Positions 34,194 to 42,547 of a stretch of 64,000 bases of DNA are shown here, one piece after another; the stretch's first letter is position 1; each line of letters opens with the position of its first letter. A model generated the notes under the pieces. The model was not told where the DNA came from. It saw nothing but the letters and a program-made list of their open reading frames with translations, and did not search any database. Source of the stretch: Ilumatobacteraceae bacterium (GTDB taxonomy: Bacteria > Actinomycetota > Acidimicrobiia > Acidimicrobiales > Ilumatobacteraceae); assembly GCA_018401375.1 (NCBI GenBank), contig JAGYKR010000008.1, forward strand, positions 54,105-118,104, written 5' to 3'. Position numbers and translations under genes: made by a program.

Positions 34194-35882
34194 ATGAGAG
34201 TTGACAAGATCTTTCATCGCGGCCAGTTCCACACCTTTGACCCAGCGCGGCCGCGGGCCACTGCGATGGCGGTGACAGCGGGTCGGATCGTGGCCATGGG
34301 CGATGAAGGTCTGCTCGACCTGCTGAGTGCCGACCACACGGTGGACCTCGGCGGACACACGGTGGTGCCGGGCTTTAATGACGCTCATAACCACATGGTG
34401 TTTTATGGGATGTCACTGGCTGATGTGGATATCTCCTCGCCGCCGATGCATTCGGTGGCTGACATCTGTGAGGCAGTGCGTAGGCGGGCCGCAGAAACCC
34501 CGCTGGGAGGCTGGGTCCTCGGTGCTGGATATGACCAGAACAAACTCGCCGAACGCCGCCACCCCACCGCACAGGAGCTCGACGCCGTGGCCCCGAACCA
34601 TCGGGTCTGGCTACGCCACACCTCGGGGCATATGTGCACAGTGAACTCCATGGTGCTCGCAGAGATTGCATCCATGCCGGTGCCTTCGGGCGGGGAGTTA
34701 GCCATGGATGCTGACGGCAGACCGAACGGTCTCGTGCTTGAACAGGCCCAGTTAATGGTGCGCAGCCTCGTGTTTCCGGTGACTGTGGACCGGATGGTGG
34801 ATGCGATCTCGCAGGCCAGTCAGCGTTACGTGTCAGAAGGTGTGACCTCTGCTACCGAGGCCGGTGTCGGCGGAGGCCTCGTGTCCCACAGCCCGCTGGA
34901 GATTCGCGCTTGGCAAGAGGCGCGCCGCCGCGGGATGCTCGATGTCAGGATCAACTTGCTGGTGGCTGTTGAAGCCCTCCGACACCTTGACCACGCCCAC
35001 GATGAGGATGCCCCATTTGCCATTGAGGGTGGGATGAGTAGTGGATTTGGCGATGAATGGCTGCGGATAGGTGGGACCAAGATCTTTTCTGACGGCTCGT
35101 TGATCGGACGGACCTCGGCGATGTTTGAGCCCTTTGAGGGCGGAGGCGGAGCCGGCGAGTGCGGTTGCGGATTTTTCCAGACCGAACCCGAGGTGTTGCG
35201 CAGATTGATCCTTGACGCCCATCGCAGCGGCTGGCAGGTGTGCACCCATGCGATCGGTGACCGCGCTGTTGCCACGGTGCTCGACGCCTACGCCGATGCC
35301 CAGGCGGCCTTCCCTCGCTCCGATACCCGGCACCGGATTGAACACTGTGGGGTGATTGCAGAGGGGCTATTAGACAAGGTCAAAACACTCGGTGTGGTGC
35401 CGGTGCCGCAGGGAAGATTTATCAGTGAGATCGGTGATGGCATGAAAGCGGCCCTCGGACTGCATCGCACTCCTGATGCGTACCGACAGAAATCATTCCT
35501 GGATCGTCAGATCCCCTTGCCCGGATCTTCGGATCGTCCGGTGGTCAACGGTGCACCGTTATTGGGTATCCATGACATGGTCAACCAGCGCACCGCCTCA
35601 GGGGAGCCGTTTGTGCCGGCCGAGGCGCTGACCGTGGAGCAGGCGGTGTCCGCGTATACCGCAGGCTCGGCCTATGCGGCCCACGAAGAGGGGCGCAAAG
35701 GCCGACTGCGCGCCGGGATGCTTGCGGACTTCGTGGTGCTCGGGTCTGACATCTTCACCATTGATCGCGATGGGATCGGCGAGACCCGGGTGGAGGCAAC
35801 GGTGGTGGGCGGTGAGATCGCCTATGACCGGATCGGAATTAGAAACGGCGGTCGTTCGTCTTCTTCTTCGGCGGGGCTTTAA
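34194..35882 (+). CDS. YtcJ-like metal-dependent amidohydrolase
   Basis: 562 residues of the amidohydrolase 3 group. The metal-binding HXH is at residues 65-67 (FNDAHNHM); further marks are KIFSDGSLIGRTSAM, CTHAIGDRAVATVLDA, RIEHCG and the C-terminal KGRLRAGMLADFVVLGSDIF. The family cleaves amide or related bonds of small, often cyclic, compounds; the substrate is unknown. The ATG at 34194 lies 22 bp after the DUF4031 stop. The 3' end overlaps the small basic-protein gene convergently by 44 bp. Confidence 0.9.
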   Translation: MRVDKIFHRGQFHTFDPARPRATAMAVTAGRIVAMGDEGLLDLLSADHTVDLGGHTVVPGFNDAHNHMVFYGMSLADVDISSPPMHSVADICEAVRRRAAETPLGGWVLGAGYDQNKLAERRHPTAQELDAVAPNHRVWLRHTSGHMCTVNSMVLAEIASMPVPSGGELAMDADGRPNGLVLEQAQLMVRSLVFPVTVDRMVDAISQASQRYVSEGVTSATEAGVGGGLVSHSPLEIRAWQEARRRGMLDVRINLLVAVEALRHLDHAHDEDAPFAIEGGMSSGFGDEWLRIGGTKIFSDGSLIGRTSAMFEPFEGGGGAGECGCGFFQTEPEVLRRLILDAHRSGWQVCTHAIGDRAVATVLDAYADAQAAFPRSDTRHRIEHCGVIAEGLLDKVKTLGVVPVPQGRFISEIGDGMKAALGLHRTPDAYRQKSFLDRQIPLPGSSDRPVVNGAPLLGIHDMVNQRTASGEPFVPAEALTVEQAVSAYTAGSAYAAHEEGRKGRLRAGMLADFVVLGSDIFTIDRDGIGETRVEATVVGGEIAYDRIGIRNGGRSSSSSAGL

Positions 35883-36165
35883 ACGGCGCCTCTACGAGCA
35901 TTTCGAACTGCGCGTCATCGGGCTGGTTCGGAGCATTGAGGTTCTGGAGGAACTTCTTCAGCGCAGCGCGGGCCGGAGCGACATGCTCGCCCTTAATCCC
36001 GACTGAGCGGCTGAGCGCGTCTTTGGCCTTAGCGACGCGCTCTTTGCGTTGGGTCTTCTCCTCTTCGGAATAGACCTTGGCCACCTTATTGGCACGGGCT
36101 TCGGCACGGGCGAGGCGCTCGGCCTCCATTGCCTGAAGCGGGGTGAGATTCGGTGATGTGGCCAC
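35839..36165 (-). CDS. Small lysine/alanine-rich hypothetical protein (108 aa)
   Basis: 108 residues, not recognised. The middle (AERLARAEARANKVAKVYSEEEKTQRKERVAKAKDALSRS) is charged and helical, likely a coiled coil, and the C-terminus PPKKKTNDRRF is strongly basic. This might be a nucleic-acid-binding protein, but that is inference. Codon use resembles its neighbours. The 3' end overlaps the amidohydrolase end. Confidence 0.6.
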   Translation of the reverse strand: MATSPNLTPLQAMEAERLARAEARANKVAKVYSEEEKTQRKERVAKAKDALSRSVGIKGEHVAPARAALKKFLQNLNAPNQPDDAQFEMLVEAPFKAPPKKKTNDRRF

Positions 36166-36442
36166 TGTTCATAATCCTTTGTGAAGACGGACCCTGAATC
36201 GTAGCGACCAGCGCCCAATCATGTGCGGTGTCGTTGCGATGGTTTCGTAGTTCGAGGGTGATTGATACCTGAGGCCGCTGGCTTCATGTTGCAGACGGAA
36301 CCGCGAGCCCATCCGGGCATAAGGTCACTTGCCCGAGGGAAACCAATCCTTCAAAGTGGGTTGTGATCTAGTTGCGAAAATCCGGGTCGATACGCTCGGT
36401 TTACTTACCCGACTAGAGGCAGATCGAATTACGTCAGGATCG

Positions 36443-37777
36443 ATGATGATGGGTATGAGCTCCAGCGATAAGTGGCAGGAGTGGGTTGAAGCCGGCTTAC
36501 TGACCGGCGATCAGGTGACGGCGATCAGCGCTTACGAACGTGATCGAGGGTCCGAACACGGCCAGTCGATGCCAGCACGATCGGCGTTCTCCACGACTGT
36601 TCCCGAGGCGATTGGTTACCTCGGTGGACTTCTTGCGCTCGGTGGCCTGATCGCCTTGATTTCTCGGTTTTGGGAGAGCGTTAGCGCACCAGGCCGTCTC
36701 GGGATGACCGGAGGTGCAGCCATTGCTCTCGGGTTGGCGGGAGCGCTGATCGCTGAGGACCGCGCTGCAGCCTTCACCCGGTTGCGGGCCGTGTTGTGGA
36801 CCTTGTCGGTGGTGGCAACCGGGATCACTGTCGGCATTGGGATGGACGAGTGGGTCACGTCTGCGAGGACCGAAACTGTCGTGCTCGCAGTGGCTGTGGC
36901 GGTCCTGATTCAAGCGGGCCTGATGTGGGCGGGTCGGCCTCGGCCTTTGCAACTGATCGCATTTCTTGCCGCGTGGCCGGTGGTGACGGGATCTGCGGTT
37001 GCGCACATCCCTGGCATTGTCGGTGAAGGTGCGGGTCGCGGGTTGACGGTGTGGGCCACAGGGGTTTTCGCTCTGTGGCTTGGCCTTTATCGGATCTCTG
37101 TTGATCGGATCTCTGTTGATCGCGTCTCTGTTGTGCGACTGGTGTGGGTGGTGATCGGCGCAGTGGCCGCACTGGTAGGCGCTGCCCTCGTGACCTCGCA
37201 GTACACCAACCTCGGCCTGCTCTTCACGTTGGTCACTGCGCTCGGCATTATGAGTCTGGCAGTGGTCCCGGGTCTGGTGGCCGGCTCTGATGAACGGCTC
37301 GCACTCGGGATCGTTGCAGGGGTGGTTACCTTCCAGACCGCTCCATTGACGATCGGCCGCTATGCCGCTGACGGCGGACTTGTCACAGGTCTCGTGGCGT
37401 GGGGAGTCGGCGGTCTAATTCTTGGCGCCGGGGTGCGCAAGATGTTGCGACTGCCAAGGGTGTTTGAGGTTTTCGGGGCCGTGGTAATGGTGATCGGGGC
37501 AGCGGTGATCTCGGTTCAGTTCACTGCGATTGCGATCTTGCTGGGTCTGGTGATTGCGGTGGGCTTGCTTGTGCTTGGGACGTTTCCCGATCGGGTGTTG
37601 GCCTCGGTGACCGGATCGGTAGGTCTCTTGATCAACGTTCCATGGGGAATCAGCCATTTCTTTCCCGGCGAGGGTCGGGTGCCTCTACTGATTCTTGTCA
37701 CCGGATTGCTGATCTTGGGTCTCGCTGTGCTGCTGGCGAGGCGACTCGCAGGTCAGAATCCGGTGTCGACCCCGTAG
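36443..37777 (+). CDS. Multi-pass membrane protein (DUF2157-like)
   Basis: About 444 residues with a soluble N-terminus (SSSDKWQEWVEAGLLTGDQVTAISAYERDR) and then 12 or more hydrophobic segments. A short N-terminal helical domain ahead of a long array of membrane helices resembles DUF2157-type proteins of unknown function. The frame opens at TTG 36329; the ATG at 36443 gives the most natural start. A 15 bp in-frame tandem repeat (37085-37129) encodes RISVD units between two helices. The 163 bp upstream holds no gene. Confidence 0.7.
   Translation: MMMGMSSSDKWQEWVEAGLLTGDQVTAISAYERDRGSEHGQSMPARSAFSTTVPEAIGYLGGLLALGGLIALISRFWESVSAPGRLGMTGGAAIALGLAGALIAEDRAAAFTRLRAVLWTLSVVATGITVGIGMDEWVTSARTETVVLAVAVAVLIQAGLMWAGRPRPLQLIAFLAAWPVVTGSAVAHIPGIVGEGAGRGLTVWATGVFALWLGLYRISVDRISVDRVSVVRLVWVVIGAVAALVGAALVTSQYTNLGLLFTLVTALGIMSLAVVPGLVAGSDERLALGIVAGVVTFQTAPLTIGRYAADGGLVTGLVAWGVGGLILGAGVRKMLRLPRVFEVFGAVVMVIGAAVISVQFTAIAILLGLVIAVGLLVLGTFPDRVLASVTGSVGLLINVPWGISHFFPGEGRVPLLILVTGLLILGLAVLLARRLAGQNPVSTP
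37085..37129 (+). repeat. In-frame 15 bp tandem repeat, about 3 units
   Basis: The unit ggatctctgttgatc occurs twice exactly and a third time with changes (gcgtctctgttgtgc), giving RISVDRISVDRVSV in a loop between membrane helices of the DUF2157-like protein. The length is a multiple of three, so copy-number change would keep the frame. Confidence 0.85.
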
Positions 37778-38116
37778 TCGTCGGGGATCTCCTCGTAAGG
37801 CACACGCTCAATGATCTCGTCTATTCACTCGCGATACTTGGTGGAACTCAAGGGCGGGCAGTCCACATCAGAATCTGATTTGCGGTCCCGTGACGGTGCC
37901 ACCGATCTGCGGTATCCGCTTTCGTTCCCGCTGTGCCCATCGATCGCCAAAGCAGCTCACGCCCAACATGTGGAATGCCTCGAAGTGTTGCAAGAATCAG
38001 GGCCAGAGGGGCAGGTCTGGAATCCAAGCGATGACGCCCACCACCTGGGCCGGTGAGACTGTGTTGAGATTGTGCATCGCCAATCCGGCCACGACTCCCG
38101 CCGACACAGCCGACAT
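37753..38116 (-). pseudogene. Possible gene remnant, family not recognised
   Basis: This 365 bp interval has no intact gene, but the minus strand reads like a damaged one. From 38,116: MSAVSAGVVAGLAMHNLNTV and SPAQVVGVIAWIPDLPLWP, then a stop; later fragments include FLQHFEAFHMLGVS and APLALILATLRGIPHVG in other frames; the end reads STKYRE-stop-IDEIIERVPYEEIPDDYGVDTGF and a stop at 37,753. The final part is protein-like and would need TGG to TGA at the stop. It overlaps the 3' end of the membrane-protein gene. I cannot name the family. Confidence 0.35.
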
Positions 38117-38142
38117 CCTTGTCACTCTGGCAGGCTGAACAG

Positions 38143-38868
38143 ATGATTGAACGTCGTTTTGACATCACCACTGATGAGGGCGTGATGCCCACATTTATCG
38201 TGCACCCGAGCAATGAGGGGCCGCATCCGGTGGTGCTGTACTTGATGGATGCGCCGAGCATCCGGCCGGCTTTGCATGAGATGGCCTCACGCCTTGCATC
38301 AGCCGGGTACTACGTGATGATGCCGTACCTGTATTACCGGGGAGCGGAGTTTCGCGAATTCGGGATGAGCGATGAGGACATGCATCTGCGCCGCGAACTC
38401 ATGGACACCGTCACCCCTACCAACATCATCGGCGACGCTGAAGCGCTGCTCGCTCATGCGGCCACCGATCCGGCGGCCCGACCGGGAGGGGTGGGGGCAG
38501 TCGGTTTTTGTATGAGTGGTGGTCTGGTCATCTCACTCGCTCGGGCGATGCCCGAACGTGTCGCTGCGGTGGCATCGATCCACGGGGCATGGATGGTGCG
38601 TGAGTCCGCTGACTCCCCGCACCTCGGGCTGGACTCGGTGCGAGCCGAGGTGTACATGGCTTGGGTGGATCCCGATGGCACGGCCCCACCCGAGCACATC
38701 CCGGTGATGACAGCGGCCCTGGAGGATGCCGGTGTGCGATTCACCCTCGATGTGATCACCGAGGCTGAGCACGGTTTTGCCCCCGCCGGACCTCGCTATG
38801 ACCGGGCAGCCTCTGAATTGCATTGGGAACGGGTGCACTCGATGTTGCGCCGTAATCTGCGCAGCTGA
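38143..38868 (+). CDS. Dienelactone hydrolase family protein
   Basis: 241 residues, alpha/beta hydrolase. The nucleophile is Cys123 in GFCMSGG, as in true dienelactone hydrolases, and the catalytic His is H210 in TEAEHGF. Known members open dienelactones in chloroaromatic breakdown, but many homologues have other esters as substrates. The ATG at 38143 follows the end of the possible remnant. A VOC protein gene follows after 78 bp. Confidence 0.9.
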   Translation: MIERRFDITTDEGVMPTFIVHPSNEGPHPVVLYLMDAPSIRPALHEMASRLASAGYYVMMPYLYYRGAEFREFGMSDEDMHLRRELMDTVTPTNIIGDAEALLAHAATDPAARPGGVGAVGFCMSGGLVISLARAMPERVAAVASIHGAWMVRESADSPHLGLDSVRAEVYMAWVDPDGTAPPEHIPVMTAALEDAGVRFTLDVITEAEHGFAPAGPRYDRAASELHWERVHSMLRRNLRS

Positions 38869-38946
38869 ACTGGCGCGGGCGCAAGTGGCCTGTGAGCCGT
38901 TCGGGTCGCGCAGGTAGGGCATAGGCAGTTGGGGCAAGATGTGGCG

Positions 38947-39387
38947 ATGTCGGTACCACAACGCCTTTCGATCCTGACCCTCGGCGTGGCTGACCTCGCT
39001 GTCTCCACTTCGTTTTATGAGTCACTCGGGTGGCGGCGATCGGGATCATCCATGGACGCGATCACGATGTTCCAACTCGAAGGGTCGGTGCTCGCGCTGT
39101 ACCAACGTGAGGCCTTAGCCGAGGACGCTCAGGTCCCTGCGGAAGGAACCGGATTTCGAGGCGTGACGATGGCATTGAACTGCGCCGATGCCACCGAAGT
39201 GGATGCAGTATTTGCCGAGTGGGTGGCGGCAGGTGCAATGCCGCAGGTGGAGCCGCACCGGGCATTTTGGGGTGGATATTCCTCATATGTGGCGGATCCG
39301 GACGGGCATCTGTGGGAGATCGCACACAATCCATACTCCGAGATCGGGCCGGATGGAAGACTCATTCTTCGACCACCGGTTGCCTAG
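38947..39387 (+). CDS. VOC (glyoxalase/bleomycin-resistance fold) protein
   Basis: 146 residues with two beta-alpha-beta-beta-beta units. The start MSVPQRLSILTLGVADLAVSTSFYESLGW and the end FWGGYSSYVADPDGHLWEIAHNPYS are typical of the superfamily; the final Glu (WEIAHN) is a usual metal ligand. The function is not specified. The frame also allows the GTG at 38941. It ends 9 bp before the KKAP-repeat protein gene. Confidence 0.88.
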   Translation: MSVPQRLSILTLGVADLAVSTSFYESLGWRRSGSSMDAITMFQLEGSVLALYQREALAEDAQVPAEGTGFRGVTMALNCADATEVDAVFAEWVAAGAMPQVEPHRAFWGGYSSYVADPDGHLWEIAHNPYSEIGPDGRLILRPPVA

Positions 39388-39396
39388 TCTGCGCTG

Positions 39397-40152
39397 ATGG
39401 TCCTGCCTTGGAGAAAGCCTCGTGCCAAAAAGGCTCCGGCCCAGAAGGCTCCGGCAAAGAAGGCTCCGGTCAAGAAGGCTCCGGTCAAGAAGGCTCCAGC
39501 AAAGAAAGCGCCGGCGAAAGTCAAGCCGACCGTCTCCACCCATCCACTGATGGCGCCGATCACCACTCTGCCTGAATGGGCCCACACACTGATGGGATCG
39601 GGCACTGAGATCATTGAGTTTCCCGAGACTGTCACCTGTCCGATGGTGGTGCAGATCTCCCATGATGGACCGGATCGCTTTCAGTTTCAGTTTCGTGATG
39701 CACACGCCGGTGATGAGGTGTTTGCGATCACGGGAACAGGCTCCTTCAACGGCCGGTATTCCCTGAACTTTTTGATGCGCGACGGTTTCCGGTACGTGAC
39801 CGCTGATGCCAAGGGTTCGTGGATCTTGCACTTTGAACCCATATCGAAAATGCGAGTGTTGAAGCCTGAGATCGGCGCCACTATTGAGGGTGTGGGTTCT
39901 GATGTGATCCAGTTTCAGGCCGACACTCCGATGAGACTGGATCTTTCCGCGCCCCATTCCACCAGTACGGTTTTGCTCTTCGGTAACACTCGCGGTCACC
40001 GTCGCCGTTTGCTGTGGGGTGCCAACGGTTTTGAGGGGACGGTGTTGACCGAACCGCACACATTGGCCCTCGAAGTGGTGATGGGTAGGCCGTGGGAGAC
40101 TGACGCCCGATGGACGATGACTATCGGGGAGATCTCCCGGCCGCAGACCTAA
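39397..40152 (+). CDS. KKAP-repeat protein with two beta-rich domains
   Basis: 251 residues, not assigned to a known family. Residues ~10-42 are Lys-Lys-Ala-Pro repeats (seven units like KKAPAKKAPVKKAP), as in actinobacterial histone-like tails. The rest consists of two similar beta-rich domains starting LMGSGTEIIEF and IEGVGSDVIQF, each with an [E/D]-[I/V]-[I/V]-x-F core and an aromatic FNGRYSLNFLMRDGF-type segment; they look like an internal duplication. There is no signal peptide. The last codons (EISRPQT) fall in the 40 bp repeat that flanks the next gene. Cationic tail plus beta domains suggests binding to a polyanion, but that is inference. Confidence 0.75.
   Translation: MVLPWRKPRAKKAPAQKAPAKKAPVKKAPVKKAPAKKAPAKVKPTVSTHPLMAPITTLPEWAHTLMGSGTEIIEFPETVTCPMVVQISHDGPDRFQFQFRDAHAGDEVFAITGTGSFNGRYSLNFLMRDGFRYVTADAKGSWILHFEPISKMRVLKPEIGATIEGVGSDVIQFQADTPMRLDLSAPHSTSTVLLFGNTRGHRRRLLWGANGFEGTVLTEPHTLALEVVMGRPWETDARWTMTIGEISRPQT
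39427..39520 (+). repeat. 15 bp tandem repeats encoding KKAP units
   Basis: Units of the form aagaaggctccggtc (15 bp, five codons) occur about six times with small changes near the 5' end of the gene, giving KKAPA/KKAPV repeats. The number of units could change by slippage without breaking the frame. Confidence 0.85.
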
Positions 40153-40168
40153 TGCGTCATGTGGCTCA
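40129..40168 (+). repeat. 40 bp imperfect direct repeat, left copy
   Basis: Left copy of a 40 bp repeat that starts gagatctcccggccgcagac and ends ggctca. The match to the right copy (42497-42536) is 34 of 40 bases by eye. The left copy includes the last eight codons (EISRPQT and stop) of the KKAP-repeat gene plus 16 bases beyond. Confidence 0.85.
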
Positions 40169-40204
40169 GCGATGATGCGTTGAGAAGTGTGTGTGGTTTG
40201 GTGC

Positions 40205-40210
40205 AGGAGG
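40205..40210 (+). promoter_or_regulatory. Strong Shine-Dalgarno sequence defining a TTG start
   Basis: AGGAGG lies seven bases before an in-frame TTG at 40218. This is the best ribosome-binding site in the area and argues for the TTG over the upstream GTG at 40191, which would put the Shine-Dalgarno inside the gene. Confidence 0.6.
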
Positions 40211-40217
40211 CAAGCGA

Positions 40218-42497
40218 TTGAGGTCAAGCGGAGTGAGACGTAGGTTGTCGCTGGCATTCATTTTGCTGCTTGGACTACTGACGTTCGGTGTCTACCCTCC
40301 TTTCATTAGTCAGTTTGCAGATGATCAGAGCGTTCAGAAAGCGACTGCATCGACTTGGTTAGTTGATCGCATCGGGGAGATCGACCGCTATGCGACGGCG
40401 GCTAAGTTGTCGCAGCAGTTTTTCGCCGCTCCGGCCGAAGTCGTTTTTATCGCAAGCGGTGTGGGATTCGCCGACGCGCTTGCCGGTGGAGCAGCTGCAG
40501 GCCTCAACGAGGCCCCGCTCCTTTTGACTGCGCCGGATTATTTGCCTGCAGTAACTGAATCGGAACTTAAACGACTGCAGCCGCGGCGAGTGGTCCTCCT
40601 TGGAGGGGTCAATGCCGTATCCGCTGAGCTTGAGGTGAGGATTTCAGAGGCGAGTGGAGTTGATGTTGAACGGGTGGCCGGGCGGGACCGCTACTCAACT
40701 GCAGTTGAGCTGTCTCAACGGATGTTTCCGTTAGGCGCGCAGACCGTATATCTGGTCAGCGGTAACGGATTCGCTGATGGTCTTGCTAGTGGCCCTTGGG
40801 CTGCAGCAACTGCTGGGCCAGTGCTTTTAACGGCGGCATTTGGACTGCCGGAAGTTGTCAGTGCTGAAATTGAGAGACTTGGAGCCACATCGGTGGTGGT
40901 AGTTGGAGGTTCTCAGGCGGTATCTGACCAGACCATGCACGCGTTGCAAGGTCCGAGCCGTCATGTGGTGCGCCGCTCTGGCATCGACCGCCATTCCACT
41001 TCGGTGGCCATTTCCCGGGAGTCTTTCACTTCGGCGGATGTAGCCATAGTGGTGACCGGAGGCAACTTCCCGGATGCATTGGCGGCCGGCTCACTGGCAC
41101 GCAGGCTGGACGGGCCTTTGCTGCTGACGCGAGCGGAATGTCTTCCTATGGCTGTCGCGGATGAACTGCTTCGGTTGAAGGTCTCGAGGGTCGTAGTAGT
41201 GGGTGGCACCACAGCAGTTACTGCGGCTGCTGCGGCTGGCAAGAGGTGCACCTCTGGCGACAGTCCGACACAGCGACCTGGACCTTTCCAATCAGTGAGT
41301 CCTTCGAGTATCGATAATTGCAAAGTGCCTGATCAGCGATTGGTGCGGCACCAACCCAACAATGTTGGGTTCCCGCTGGCGGGAAACCTAAGTATCCCCT
41401 CCGATGGGACTGCAAACATCATCTTTATTCCGGCTCAATTTTCAGATGCGGTTGGTGAACCTGACCCGATGGGCGAGTTCGGACCTCAACTGCAAAAGAT
41501 CACTGAGTGGAGCGAAAGGATGTCGGGAGGTCGATTCCGATATGAGTTTCAAAAACCCACAGATTGGGTGACCGTTCCAGTGAAATCGGCGGATTTTCCT
41601 GTTGGGTGGGCGATGCAAAACGGTCCCCAAGTTGATCTTGAGACTCAAATTCGGTTGGCTGAAGCCATCGTGTCCGCTGCAGGAAACCAGTTTGACTATG
41701 CGGGGGCTGACGGCATTATCTTCCACTTTCCATCTTCCATCAAGGGCCTCGAGCGGGATCTCGGCGGCAGAGGGATTCATCTCAACACTCCCGGTGGTCG
41801 CTTTCCCTATTTCTTCTGGGGAGGTGGCCAATACCATCACGAGACGACGCATAACAGCCCGCACTATCAGCCGCTGACAGCCTCGATTAAGAGGAGCAAA
41901 TTCTGGGCCTTTTGGATTCACGAGATGCTTCACTCCCAAGGGCTTGCATTGCATGCGCCGGGTAACGGATTCGCAGTAGGGCTTGGCCAAGATCAATATG
42001 GGCCGTCATTGGTTATCGGCGCATGGGAACAGTTTCTGCTCGGGTGGCTTACCGACAGTCAGGTTTTCTGTGCAACCAGGGAGGACTTGGGCGAGTCCGA
42101 TGTGATTTTGACTGCCGTCGAAGTCCAAGGCGGCGAGCGACAGGTGGCAATCGTCCGGGTAGGTGCTAGTCAGGCCCTCGTGATCGAATCGCGGCGGCCT
42201 GTTGGAGATTCTTCAGAATGGGCGGCGGATGCCCGCGGCGTATTCGTGTATCGAGTTGACACACGCCTGGATAACGACCGATCAGGCGAGAGTTTTGGGG
42301 ACACAGGCAATGATCCAACTTACTCCAAGTGGGCCTACTACTTGGCCCCTGAAGGTGCGCCCGACCGGCGACTCTCGAATAACTACTTGGACTTTCTGTT
42401 GAAGCAGGGCGATTCTGTGGTTTCAGATGGTGTCAGGATCACTCTGGAAAATTCTGATGAGAAAGACCATGTGAGGATCCAACGAGTTGGCTCATAG
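40218..42497 (+). CDS. Secreted CWB2-repeat protein with M6-like metalloprotease domain
   Basis: About 759 residues from TTG 40218 (or 768 from GTG 40191). A signal peptide (RRRLSLAFILLLGLLTFGVY) is followed by three cell-wall-binding type 2 repeats (DRIGEIDRYATAAKLSQ, then AGRDRYSTAVELS, then SGIDRHSTSVAISRESF; each with a VVVVGG-type core). From ~residue 375 comes a peptidase-like domain with FIPAQFSDAVGEPDP and a zinc motif HEMLH at 568-572 (WIHEMLHSQGLALHAPG), as in M6 immune-inhibitor-A-type proteases. It probably acts at the cell surface. Base composition is visibly less GC-rich than the neighbours. The gene lies between 40 bp direct repeats, suggesting acquisition. Confidence 0.88.
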   Translation: MRSSGVRRRLSLAFILLLGLLTFGVYPPFISQFADDQSVQKATASTWLVDRIGEIDRYATAAKLSQQFFAAPAEVVFIASGVGFADALAGGAAAGLNEAPLLLTAPDYLPAVTESELKRLQPRRVVLLGGVNAVSAELEVRISEASGVDVERVAGRDRYSTAVELSQRMFPLGAQTVYLVSGNGFADGLASGPWAAATAGPVLLTAAFGLPEVVSAEIERLGATSVVVVGGSQAVSDQTMHALQGPSRHVVRRSGIDRHSTSVAISRESFTSADVAIVVTGGNFPDALAAGSLARRLDGPLLLTRAECLPMAVADELLRLKVSRVVVVGGTTAVTAAAAAGKRCTSGDSPTQRPGPFQSVSPSSIDNCKVPDQRLVRHQPNNVGFPLAGNLSIPSDGTANIIFIPAQFSDAVGEPDPMGEFGPQLQKITEWSERMSGGRFRYEFQKPTDWVTVPVKSADFPVGWAMQNGPQVDLETQIRLAEAIVSAAGNQFDYAGADGIIFHFPSSIKGLERDLGGRGIHLNTPGGRFPYFFWGGGQYHHETTHNSPHYQPLTASIKRSKFWAFWIHEMLHSQGLALHAPGNGFAVGLGQDQYGPSLVIGAWEQFLLGWLTDSQVFCATREDLGESDVILTAVEVQGGERQVAIVRVGASQALVIESRRPVGDSSEWAADARGVFVYRVDTRLDNDRSGESFGDTGNDPTYSKWAYYLAPEGAPDRRLSNNYLDFLLKQGDSVVSDGVRITLENSDEKDHVRIQRVGS

Positions 42498-42536
42498 AGA
42501 TCTCTCGGCCGCAGACTTAAGGCGTCACTCGGCTCA
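42497..42536 (+). repeat. 40 bp imperfect direct repeat, right copy
   Basis: Right copy of the repeat, starting at the last base of the protease stop codon. It reads gagatctctcggccgcagac, with changes from the left copy at positions 9, 21, 25 and 32-34. It would still encode EISRPQT and a stop, that is, a copy of the end of the KKAP-repeat gene standing alone after the protease gene. Confidence 0.85.
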
Positions 42537-42547
42537 TCAGGGTTCGA

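Noticed and set aside
37848..38261. Minus-strand 137-residue frame as a real gene
   Set aside because: It runs antisense into the dienelactone hydrolase gene and mixes with other protein-like frames; a gene remnant fits better.
39427..39520. CRISPR-like or mobile repeat
   Set aside because: The repeats are coding, in frame, and give KKAP units; there are no spacers.
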